A DNA stretch of 35,047 nt from a virus, in the IMG/VR virus record IMGVR_UViG_3300035698_004299, positions 1-35,047 of that record; one strand, 5' to 3'. The position numbers and the translations under genes are program-made. The notes under the pieces are model-generated. The model had not been told where the DNA came from, ran no database searches, and saw nothing but the letters and a program-made list of their open reading frames with translations. Positions 21,090-28,055 of the stretch are shown one piece after another; position 1 is the first letter of the stretch, and each line of letters opens with the position of its first letter.

Positions 21090-22246
21090 TGACAATCATC
21101 GACAGACGTAAAAATAGCAAAGGTAAATCGACTACTAATCGTAAGAAGTTTATCGACCGCTATAAACGTCAAATCAAGAACGAAGTGGAGGACCTCGCAA
21201 AGGATCGGAATATCCAAGATATTCTGGATTCTGGTGAGGTTACTATCTCCGGCGATGATATCTCGGAGCCTACATTTGAGCATAACTCGGATACAGGCTC
21301 TAGGGACCACGTGTTACCAGGTAACAAGAAGTATAGACGTGGTGACCACATCAAGAAGGATAAAGGCGGACAAGGACAAGGCCGCGGAGGGTCTAACGAT
21401 GGGGATGGATCAGATGAATTCAGTTTCGTACTGACTAAAGATGAATTCTTAGATTTGTATTTCCATGGGATGGAGTTACCAGACTTCTTAAAAGAAAGCG
21501 CTAAGGATAACGTACGCTTTAAGTATAAGAAAGCTGGATACAGTAAAGACGGGATACCAGCCCGATTAAATGTTAAGAAGACCATGGAGCAGGCCATAGG
21601 CCGTCGCTTCGCTACTAAGGGACAAGGCAAGAAGCCTAGGTACCTAGATGATGAGGATATCCGATACGATTACTTCGCTAAGAAGCCAATACCAGTACGT
21701 ACAGCAGTAATGTTTTGCTTAATGGATTGCTCAGGCAGTATGGGAGAGTTCCATAAAACTATAGCTAAAAAGTTTTACTTACTACTATACTTATTCTTAC
21801 ATAAAGAATATGAATTTATTGAGCTTGTGTTTATAAGACATACACATAGAGCCTCGGAAGTAGATGAACATACCTTCTTCCACGGAAGAGAGACAGGTGG
21901 TACGGTAGTTTCCACAGCATTAGAACTAATGAAAGATATTATGGATACTAGATACGACCACGCAAGTACTAACTTCTATGTAGCGCAGGCCTCAGATGGA
22001 GATAACTGGGCAGATGATGCGCAGGCTACCAAGGACCTATTAAGACAGATTATACCATTAGTACAATACTATGTATATATCGAGATTAACGAAATGGAAT
22101 GGGCCGAACAACGGGCCAACATAGGCCTCGATGCCTTATTGAATACCTTTAAGTCTCTAGAAAGAGAATTTAAGAATACAAAATGTAAGCAAGTATATGA
22201 CGCATCAGATGTATACCCAGCACTACAGGAGTTATTTAAGAAATGA
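21089..22246 (+). CDS. yeaH: YeaH/YhbH family VWA protein (UPF0229)
   Basis: A 385-residue protein matching E. coli YeaH (427). Landmarks: IDRRKNSKGKSTTNRKKFI at the start, the Gly-rich linker (GGQGQGRGGSNDGDGSDEF, 93-111), KDEFLDLYFHGMELP, and a VWA domain with the MIDAS motif DCSGS (D213, S215, S217), the ETGGT threonine (T269 or T272) and ASDGDNWADD (D303). About 43 residues of a helical, coiled-coil-like segment before the VWA domain of YeaH are missing (around residue 175-185 here). VWA proteins pair with AAA+ proteins, and in bacteria yeaH lies next to prkA. Translation is coupled to the membrane gene upstream. Confidence 0.93.
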   Translation: MTIIDRRKNSKGKSTTNRKKFIDRYKRQIKNEVEDLAKDRNIQDILDSGEVTISGDDISEPTFEHNSDTGSRDHVLPGNKKYRRGDHIKKDKGGQGQGRGGSNDGDGSDEFSFVLTKDEFLDLYFHGMELPDFLKESAKDNVRFKYKKAGYSKDGIPARLNVKKTMEQAIGRRFATKGQGKKPRYLDDEDIRYDYFAKKPIPVRTAVMFCLMDCSGSMGEFHKTIAKKFYLLLYLFLHKEYEFIELVFIRHTHRASEVDEHTFFHGRETGGTVVSTALELMKDIMDTRYDHASTNFYVAQASDGDNWADDAQATKDLLRQIIPLVQYYVYIEINEMEWAEQRANIGLDALLNTFKSLEREFKNTKCKQVYDASDVYPALQELFKK

Positions 22247-22277
22247 GTAGGATTAAACGAGCTAAAGAGGACTTATT

Positions 22278-23594
22278 GTGGTAAAAGTAGATGATACTGG
22301 GATTAAACCCTTATTCACATCAGCAGAATGGGATTTCGAGACTATCCAAAAGACTTGGGATGCTATCGATAAGATAGGCAAAGATGTCTTTGGATTAGAC
22401 TATTATGCCCCACAGATTGAAATGATTACAGCAGAGCAAATGCTGGATGCCTATAGCTCGGTAGCTATGCCGGTCATGTACAACCATTGGTCCTTTGGTA
22501 AGTCGTTCATCCAAAATGAAAGAGCATACAATCGGGGACAAATGGGATTGGCCTACGAGGTAGTGATTAACACTAACCCATCTATAGCATACCTTATGGA
22601 AGAGAATACTATGACTATGCAAACATTAGTTATGGCACACGCAGTGTGTGGACATGCCTCATTCTTTAAGAATAACTATCTATTCCAAGAATGGACAGAT
22701 GCCGGGAGCATCTTAGAGTATCTTAAGTTTGCTAAAGAATACATACATAAATGTGAGAGTAAGTACGGCAACACGGCCGTAGAGAAGATACTGGACGCTT
22801 GTCACGCATTACAGTACTACGGTGTGGATAAATACCAACGAGCGAACGTACTGAAAGCTGACCTTAAAGCTGAACGAGTAGAAGTATGGGAACAATACTT
22901 TGATGAGAAGTTTGACCATGTACTCAATACAACAGTAACCGATGCCGTAGGTACTCGTAATAGTGCCAAAGCTAGAGCACTTAAGGGCGCAACTACAGAC
23001 GTTAGGCACGCAGAGAATGAGGAGAATATCCTATATTTCATAGAGAAGAACTCCACAGTATTAGCCCCATGGCAACAAGAGATAGTACGTATCGTGCGTA
23101 AGATAGCACAGTACTTCTATCCCCAAATGCAAACACAGTTAATGAATGAGGGTTGGGCTACATTTACACATTATAATATAATGACAGAATTACATGGCCA
23201 AGGACTGATAACAGACGGTAGCTTTATGGAGTTTTTACAGAGCCATTGCGGAGTTGTTGCACAACCAGACTTTGATAGTGATTACTATTCAGGTATTAAT
23301 GTATATGCACTAGGGTTTGCGATGATGCAAGACATCAAAAGGATATGCCAGAACCCAACAGCTGAGGATAGGAAATGGTTCCCAGACTTGGTAGACCAAG
23401 AGTGGTTACCCACAATGAAGGATATAGTAGAGGACTACAGAGATGAATCGTTTGTTTTACAGTTCTTATCGCCAAAGATTATTAGAGATTTCAAGTTATT
23501 CACGCTACATAATGATGAGTGTACATCAAAGTACACAGTAGCAGCGACCCATTCGGATGAAGATATATTAAAAAATCCGACAATCGCTTTCTAA
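22278..23594 (+). CDS. spoVR: SpoVR/YcgB family protein, N-terminal 438 residues (frameshifted)
   Basis: GTG start with AGAGG seven bases before it. This frame gives 438 residues that match SpoVR/YcgB through FxLFxxxDDE: MPVMYNHWSFGKSF, the MAHAVCGHASFFKNN motif (H121, H126), NEGWATFTHY (290-299) and SPKIIRDFKLFTL. E. coli YcgB has about 510 residues, so the C-terminal 75 are missing here. They are found, in the right order and without gap, in the +1 frame at 23572-23820. The shift falls at an A6 run (23570-23575). SpoVR is needed for spore cortex in Bacillus; YcgB acts with PrkA and YeaH in starvation. The molecular role is not settled. Removing one A would give a 513-residue protein. Confidence 0.93.
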   Translation: MVKVDDTGIKPLFTSAEWDFETIQKTWDAIDKIGKDVFGLDYYAPQIEMITAEQMLDAYSSVAMPVMYNHWSFGKSFIQNERAYNRGQMGLAYEVVINTNPSIAYLMEENTMTMQTLVMAHAVCGHASFFKNNYLFQEWTDAGSILEYLKFAKEYIHKCESKYGNTAVEKILDACHALQYYGVDKYQRANVLKADLKAERVEVWEQYFDEKFDHVLNTTVTDAVGTRNSAKARALKGATTDVRHAENEENILYFIEKNSTVLAPWQQEIVRIVRKIAQYFYPQMQTQLMNEGWATFTHYNIMTELHGQGLITDGSFMEFLQSHCGVVAQPDFDSDYYSGINVYALGFAMMQDIKRICQNPTAEDRKWFPDLVDQEWLPTMKDIVEDYRDESFVLQFLSPKIIRDFKLFTLHNDECTSKYTVAATHSDEDILKNPTIAF

Positions 23595-23820
23595 GCATTA
23601 TAGTTTAACCTATAAACTACCGCAAATGGAAGTATTATCAAACAAGACAACATCATCGTCTAAGAATGTCATGTACTTACAACATAAAGTTATTGATGGT
23701 ACGATATTAGATTATGAGAAAGCGAAGAAGACATTAAGATATATAGACTACCTTTGGGGCAGTCCAGTAGAATTAGAGTATGTAGGCCCAACCGGGCTAC
23801 AAGTAGACAGAGTTCAATAG
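23572..23820 (+). CDS. spoVR: SpoVR C-terminal segment in the +1 frame
   Basis: The +1 frame is open from 23572 and reads IRQSLSKHYSLTYKLPQMEV, then VMYLQHKVIDGTILDYEKAK and IDYLWGSPVELEYVGPTG. This matches the C-terminal domain of SpoVR/YcgB (IRQxLSxxYxL, LTLRHxxxxxxPL, VLxHxxxLWGxxVxLE). It cannot be an independent gene: the first ATG (23626) lacks a ribosome site and the conserved part starts before it. The segment is therefore the end of SpoVR, reached by +1 frameshifting, or lost by a one-base insertion, or an assembly error in the A run. Confidence 0.85.
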   Translation, partial: KIRQSLSKHYSLTYKLPQMEVLSNKTTSSSKNVMYLQHKVIDGTILDYEKAKKTLRYIDYLWGSPVELEYVGPTGLQVDRVQ

Positions 23821-23831
23821 AGGAGAACGTA

Positions 23832-24422
23832 ATGGAAAAAACAGTAACAGTAATCAGTGTAGAGCAGGATTTTGCAGCAGAGAAACGAGATGGTAGTACT
23901 TACCAGGCTACGATGCTGAATTATCAAGATGGACAGTTTGCTAAGCAAAAAGCTTTTGCTAATGCTTTCTTATCCAGCCAACCAGAACTAACAGAGAAGC
24001 TGCATGCACTAAAGCCTGCAGATATTGTAACCCTAGTGATGGAAAAGAACGGTATGTTTACTAACGTACTAGATATCATCTCAGGCGCTACAGAAGAAGG
24101 AACTTCATTCAAAAAGAAGGCTTTCGCGCCAACAGCGCCTACGTCGTCTAAGGCTCCGAATTCATTTCAAAGTAATGCGCATGGTCTACAAGTGGGTAAT
24201 TCGCTAACTAATGCCACAACCTTAATTGCTGCAGGCAAAGCTAAGGGTACCTTAGAAGAAGTAGCAGTAATGGTTATCCAAGTAGGCGAAAGCCTCAAGG
24301 CCAGGTTAGCAGCAGGAGAGTTCGCTGTTCCCGAACAGAAAACAGAAACTAAAGTACCTGTTGTAGAAAAAGTAGCAACTGAGGACATAGTAGTAGATGA
24401 ATGTATCGACTTTGGGAGCTAG
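23832..24422 (+). CDS. Possible single-stranded DNA-binding protein
   Basis: A 196-residue protein started at ATG 23832 (GGAG seven bases upstream), not at the in-frame upstream codon at 23754. The N-terminal 90 residues (MEKTVTVISVEQDF..., DGSTYQATMLNY, DIVTLVMEKNGMFTNVLDII) could form a five-strand OB-fold. The middle is low-complexity Ser/Ala/Thr-rich, and the C-terminal tail is acidic and ends in a hydrophobic residue pair (EDIVVDECIDFGS). This layout resembles phage ssDNA-binding proteins such as T7 gp2.5, and its place before the nucleases fits. Sequence alone cannot confirm it. Confidence 0.45.
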   Translation: MEKTVTVISVEQDFAAEKRDGSTYQATMLNYQDGQFAKQKAFANAFLSSQPELTEKLHALKPADIVTLVMEKNGMFTNVLDIISGATEEGTSFKKKAFAPTAPTSSKAPNSFQSNAHGLQVGNSLTNATTLIAAGKAKGTLEEVAVMVIQVGESLKARLAAGEFAVPEQKTETKVPVVEKVATEDIVVDECIDFGS

Positions 24423-24424
24423 AA

Positions 24425-24661
24425 ATGCCTAAATTAAAAGTAGGAGACGAAATATTATTCAAAACTGGACCACTAGGCGATCCAAGTATTGGGATAGTCC
24501 GATCGATAGACTCCGCATACAGGCTAGTTATGGTGGAGCATCTGGGGTCATCAGAGAAACGATGGTATAATGAAGTAGCACTTAATTGGAAACTTTATGG
24601 CGGACAAGGAACCATTGCCGCGGAAACTAAAGTTAAGAATAACATAATGGGAGATTGGTAA
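24425..24661 (+). CDS. Small strand-rich protein, unknown function
   Basis: A 78-residue protein (MPKLKVGDEILFKTGPLGDP...), predicted mainly beta, in the manner of SH3- or KOW-like small domains (VGDEILFKTG, GIVRSIDSAYRLVMVEHLG). I chose ATG 24425 with GGGAG upstream over ATG 24401. It lies one base before the next gene. No family is recognised. Confidence 0.6.
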   Translation: MPKLKVGDEILFKTGPLGDPSIGIVRSIDSAYRLVMVEHLGSSEKRWYNEVALNWKLYGGQGTIAAETKVKNNIMGDW

Positions 24662-24662
24662 C

Positions 24663-24932
24663 GTGAAGATTGAGATTAGTAAAAACGATCTATTTCTCCT
24701 ACTGAGTAGCTCATTACGCTATTCGGTAGGGAGAAGGAGCTACATAGTGGGGGCCTGCTCGAAATGGCTTAGAGAGTATACACCTAATCTCTCTAAAGTT
24801 GATCAAGCAAAGATAATATACTCATTAGAACAAGAGTATAAAGATAAAAATAAATATATGGAAGAGATGGATAAAAAGGAGTGGACCAGAACGCTACTTG
24901 AGCTTAGGAGGAATTATGAAAGTAACTTTTGA
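24663..24932 (+). CDS. Small basic helical protein, unknown function
   Basis: An 89-residue protein starting with GTG. The N-terminal part MKIEISKNDLFLLLSSSLRY is followed by a basic stretch and two helices (DQAKIIYSLEQEYKDKNK, EEMDKKEWTRTLLELRRN). It overlaps the next gene by 17 bases. No catalytic motif is seen. Confidence 0.6.
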   Translation: MKIEISKNDLFLLLSSSLRYSVGRRSYIVGACSKWLREYTPNLSKVDQAKIIYSLEQEYKDKNKYMEEMDKKEWTRTLLELRRNYESNF

Positions 24933-25245
24933 AGTTGATACGGATGAGGATGCATATGAGTATCACTCTATACTACAGGCAGAGGGGATGCGTAACGCAT
25001 TAACAGACCTAACTGGTCGCTATATGTCTAGCTCAGGTTTGGAAGGATTTAAACACCTCCTTAAATATGATGGAGTGGGGAAGTTAAGAGATAAAGTTTT
25101 AAAAGAAAGTGGAAAAGATTATACAAAATTTAGTACAATTGAAAAAGAATTAATCAACACAGTAGCCTACGGCGTAGCGTCTGAGATAGAGGATCTATTT
25201 TATAGAATAATTGACGCTAATAATGTGGAGTTAGATATCGAATGA
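24916..25245 (+). CDS. Acidic protein upstream of the FEN nuclease, unknown function
   Basis: A 109-residue acidic protein (MKVTFEVDTDEDAYEYHSIL...). The ATG at 24916 is preceded by a perfect AGGAGG four bases away, so it is preferred over the TTG at 24898. Content is mainly helical with an initial strand. It overlaps the FEN gene start by four bases (ATGA), suggesting coupling. The family is not recognised. Confidence 0.65.
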   Translation: MKVTFEVDTDEDAYEYHSILQAEGMRNALTDLTGRYMSSSGLEGFKHLLKYDGVGKLRDKVLKESGKDYTKFSTIEKELINTVAYGVASEIEDLFYRIIDANNVELDIE

Positions 25246-26114
25246 AATGCTTAATTGACGGAGACATACTAATATACCGTGCAGGATATGCAGCGCAAAA
25301 GACGGTATACAAGTTTGCCCATACGGGTGGGCAATTGGAAGAATTCCCAGGTATGTCCAAAAAGGAGGTGATCCAAACCTTAAAAGCGCGGCAAATGACC
25401 AAGGAGAGCGGTAAGCTACAAAAAACGGTCCGTCCCGACCCGATTGAGTTTGCTTGTCATACGCTTAAACTGATGGTTAGGGACATATTAGAGGCTATAG
25501 GTACGGAGGAGTATGATCTCCTCCTAACCTCAAACGATAAAAGTAACTATCGTTTTGATATAGCGAAGACTAAGGTCTATAAAGGAAATAGAACACAGGC
25601 AAAGCCACACCACTATGCGGACTTAAGGAACTACTTAAGTGATGTATGGGGAGCTATAACGGTTACAGGGATAGAAGCTGATGATTCATTAGGAATCAGA
25701 CAGATGAAAGAACAAGATACAGTAATTTGTACAATTGATAAAGATTTACATATGATTCCTGGTAAACATTATAACTTTGTTACCAAGGAACGTAAGGAAG
25801 TAGAGGACCCAGGGGGCCTGGAGCTGAGGAATAGCAACCGAAAGCTAGTAGGTGGGGGAGTTATGTGGTTTTATGCGCAGATGCTTACAGGAGATAGTGC
25901 TGATAATATACCAGGACTTAAAGGTTATGGCCCAGTGAAAGCATACCACATGCTTGCTAAGACAAGAAACGAAAAGCAGATGTGTAAAGTAGTATACGGA
26001 GCCTATAAAAAGATGAAGGTAGAGGATAGATTCTTTGAAGTAGCTGATCTGCTATGGATACAGCGTTTACCAAATGAACGCAAAAGTGAGGAGTTAATGC
26101 AATGGGTCCCATAG
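25242..26114 (+). CDS. 5'-3' exonuclease (FEN/T7 gp6 type)
   Basis: A 290-residue PIN-like flap nuclease. The metal-binding residues are in order: LIDGDIL (D6, D8), GIEADDS (E145, D147, D148), TIDKDLH (D166, D168) and TGDSADNIPG (D218, D221). The last motif begins the helix-hairpin-helix region with GLKGYGPVKA. It would remove RNA primers and degrade host or concatemeric DNA ends, complementing the polymerase, which lacks a 5' nuclease domain. T7 gp6 plays this role. The start overlaps the preceding stop, and the end overlaps the 58-residue gene by 13 bases. Confidence 0.92.
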   Translation: MKCLIDGDILIYRAGYAAQKTVYKFAHTGGQLEEFPGMSKKEVIQTLKARQMTKESGKLQKTVRPDPIEFACHTLKLMVRDILEAIGTEEYDLLLTSNDKSNYRFDIAKTKVYKGNRTQAKPHHYADLRNYLSDVWGAITVTGIEADDSLGIRQMKEQDTVICTIDKDLHMIPGKHYNFVTKERKEVEDPGGLELRNSNRKLVGGGVMWFYAQMLTGDSADNIPGLKGYGPVKAYHMLAKTRNEKQMCKVVYGAYKKMKVEDRFFEVADLLWIQRLPNERKSEELMQWVP

Positions 26115-26278
26115 ACTTTACAAAGATGGCTAAACAGATGAGGGACGATTTAGAGTCCCACAAGAGCCCGCAATATATAGCTGAGGCTTATTTGAAACAA
26201 GCGTTCCACTTAGGAACAGAACACGGATGGTGGAAACATTATGAGGATAGAAAACATGACTCACGAGATAAAGATTAG
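26102..26278 (+). CDS. Small protein, unknown function (58 aa)
   Basis: A 58-residue protein (MGPIDFTKMAKQMRDDLESH...) with HLGTEHGWWKHYEDRKHDSR near the end, rich in His and Trp. It overlaps the FEN gene by 13 bases and the next small gene by 23 bases. The overlap chain supports it as a real gene. No motif is recognised. Confidence 0.55.
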   Translation: MGPIDFTKMAKQMRDDLESHKSPQYIAEAYLKQAFHLGTEHGWWKHYEDRKHDSRDKD

Positions 26279-26408
26279 ATTAAGCAATGGTAAGGTGATG
26301 ATGAAAAGATTGATGTTACCCCACGCAGATGAAGAAACATTAATAGCAGCATTCCAGGAGATGATACCTGATATGGTTAAGGAACTTAAGAATGACGACG
26401 AAGTATAA
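26256..26408 (+). CDS. Small protein, unknown function (50 aa)
   Basis: A 50-residue protein (MTHEIKIRLSNGKVMMKRLM...) with an initial strand pair and a C-terminal acidic helix (DEETLIAAFQEMIPDMVKEL). AGGA lies upstream inside the preceding gene. It overlaps the nuclease start by 17 bases. The function is unknown. Confidence 0.55.
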   Translation: MTHEIKIRLSNGKVMMKRLMLPHADEETLIAAFQEMIPDMVKELKNDDEV

Positions 26409-26781
26409 GAAAAGAACCACAGCAGGCAACAGAGCTGTGCGTAATAAGTCTTTAGGTAGGGAAGGACAAGTAAAGGCACGTGATGTGTTCCTTAAAGCCT
26501 TCCCACAGCTCGAAGAGGATGATATCTATAGTCGTCCTATGGGGTCGCCAGGGGAAGATCTAATGCTCTCTCCTGCGGCTAGAAAGCTACTCCCTTTCGA
26601 TATAGAGGTTAAGTATGGTACGTCATTGAATCTTATCAGAGCTTGCCAACAGGCAGCTGCTGAGTCTAGAAGTGGACACATAGCGCTAGGTATGGGGTGT
26701 TACAGACTAGAGAAACCACAGCAATGGTATGTATGTTTAACAGTAGAAGATCTACTAAGGATATTAAAAAATGAGTATTAA
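26392..26781 (+). CDS. PD-(D/E)XK nuclease, possible junction-resolving enzyme
   Basis: A 129-residue protein, basic at the N-terminus, with GREGQVKARDVFLKAF (22-37), then RPMGSPGEDLMLSPAAR (48-64, E55/D56) and FDIEVKYGTSL (69-79, E72 and K74), followed by a helix with Q86. The order acidic residue, ExK and Gln is that of the PD-(D/E)XK nuclease fold, and small phage resolvases of the T7 gp3 class have this size. It could cut branched replication intermediates or degrade host DNA. The active-site assignment is by pattern only. Confidence 0.7.
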   Translation: MTTKYKKRTTAGNRAVRNKSLGREGQVKARDVFLKAFPQLEEDDIYSRPMGSPGEDLMLSPAARKLLPFDIEVKYGTSLNLIRACQQAAAESRSGHIALGMGCYRLEKPQQWYVCLTVEDLLRILKNEY

Positions 26782-27028
26782 CTGGTATTCCTGCCCTAAC
26801 AGGACCTTATGTGATTGTTTATCAGAGATGAGGAACATACTTAAAGCCTCTGGTGAAAACGTTACTATCTTAGCTGGACTGATTGAAGAAGTACAAGTAT
26901 ATGCTAATCGGATGGAGTCGGCACTAGAGGACTGGTCTGATATCAGAACTATGCATGATACAAAGAAGAAGCTTAAGAAAGAGATAAAGAAACTAGAAAA
27001 GAAGAAAGAGGAGCTAGAAGATGACTAA
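26771..27028 (+). CDS. Small coiled-coil protein, unknown function
   Basis: An 85-residue protein. The N-terminal part carries four cysteines or near-cysteines (WYSCPNRTLCDCLSEM), and the last 30 residues are a highly charged helix (TKKKLKKEIKKLEKKKEELE), probably a coiled coil. It overlaps the nuclease by 11 bases and the next gene by eight. No function is known. Confidence 0.6.
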   Translation: MSINWYSCPNRTLCDCLSEMRNILKASGENVTILAGLIEEVQVYANRMESALEDWSDIRTMHDTKKKLKKEIKKLEKKKEELEDD

Positions 27029-27872
27029 AACACTATTTTACGACATAGAGACCACTCTATTATCGTTATGGGGATTCTCTTTAGGTAAGACGGTGCTAAG
27101 GCATCCTCAACTACTTAAAGGTTATTTCTCAAGGACTCATGTTATATGTATTACCTATAAATGGGAACATGAGAAGAAATCTAAGATACTTACCTGGGGT
27201 AAAGGTATAGCTGGTGAGAAAAAGATGATGCAAGACTTCGATAAGCTCGTTAAACAAGCTGATGTAGTTATTGGCAAGAACAGTAATAGGTTTGATAACA
27301 AACACATGAACACACAAAGGTTATGGTTTGGATTAGACGGTATGCCTGAATGGATCCATAAATGTGATGATTTAGAGTCACAGATGAGAAGACATTTTTA
27401 CTTACCTTCTTATGCGTTAGATTACTTCTCTGAACAACTAGGTTTAGGTGGGAAAAATTCCATGAAGCTTGATGATTGGACTTGTATTAATCAATTACGA
27501 TGTATACAGGTATGTAAACTTAAATCAGGGAATAAGTTCTTTGAGTTCATGTTCAATAAGACTGTAGATCAAGCGAAGAAAGACGGTGAAAAAGCATTGA
27601 AGAAGATGTTTGTATATGGTATCAAAGATACAGATGATACAGCGAGGCTGTGGAATCACTGCAAGAAGCACTTAAAACCTAAGCATAATGAAGCAGCACA
27701 GTATGACTGTCCAGCATGTAAGCATTGTGGTAGTAAGGAAGTTAGAAGAAATGGTGGACCTAAGTTCTCTGGACAAACGCTATTCCAATACTTCTTTTGT
27801 CTAGATTGTCGTACCGGCGGTACTAGGGCATCTGTAAATAGGAAAACTGGTAAGATAGGGAGAATGTCATAA
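27021..27872 (+). CDS. RNase H-like 3'-5' exonuclease with C-terminal zinc ribbon
   Basis: A 283-residue protein. The DnaQ/YprB-like exonuclease has D8/E10 (YDIETT), D92 in NRFDNKH and Y199/D203 (YGIKDTDD). A C-terminal zinc ribbon uses CPACKHC (C230, C233, C236) and CLDC (C260, C263). Predicted single-stranded exonucleases related to family B polymerase proofreading domains occur alone in phages. It is separate from the polymerase's own exonuclease. The added zinc ribbon may bind DNA or RNA. Its substrate cannot be told from sequence. It shares its last base with the next start. Confidence 0.75.
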   Translation: MTKTLFYDIETTLLSLWGFSLGKTVLRHPQLLKGYFSRTHVICITYKWEHEKKSKILTWGKGIAGEKKMMQDFDKLVKQADVVIGKNSNRFDNKHMNTQRLWFGLDGMPEWIHKCDDLESQMRRHFYLPSYALDYFSEQLGLGGKNSMKLDDWTCINQLRCIQVCKLKSGNKFFEFMFNKTVDQAKKDGEKALKKMFVYGIKDTDDTARLWNHCKKHLKPKHNEAAQYDCPACKHCGSKEVRRNGGPKFSGQTLFQYFFCLDCRTGGTRASVNRKTGKIGRMS

Positions 27873-28042
27873 TGGGCATATCAAGTAGGGATACAGACAC
27901 CCAGAAAGAGTTAATCGAGGCGTTAAAAGATCTCACTAAGGTTGTTGATGAGTTAACAACCACTAATGAGATCCTAGCTAATACGTTTGACGATTGGGCT
28001 GACTTTATTAAGCAAGAGTTAGCCGGAGAGATAGACCCGTGA
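27872..28042 (+). CDS. Small acidic helical protein, last gene of the rightward operon
   Basis: A 56-residue acidic helical protein (MGISSRDTDTQKELIEALKD...). The start shares a base with the preceding stop (TAATG). Its stop codon (28040-28042) lies within the loop of the terminator hairpin and touches the stop of the convergent gene at 28043. The function is unknown. Confidence 0.6.
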   Translation: MGISSRDTDTQKELIEALKDLTKVVDELTTTNEILANTFDDWADFIKQELAGEIDP

Positions 28043-28055
28043 TTACGGGTTCTTC
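28035..28055 (+). terminator. Terminator at the convergent operon ends
   Basis: ACCCGT (28035-28040), loop GATT, ACGGGT (28045-28050), then TCTTCTT. The stem is six pairs and the tail is pyrimidine-rich in the rightward direction. The loop and stem contain the stop codons of both converging genes. Leftward, the tail is CTATCTC, so termination there would be weaker. Confidence 0.65.

Noticed and set aside
23626-23820. Independent small gene after SpoVR
   Set aside because: It has no ribosome site, and the protein matches the SpoVR C-terminal domain with conserved residues also before this ATG. It is the end of SpoVR in another frame.
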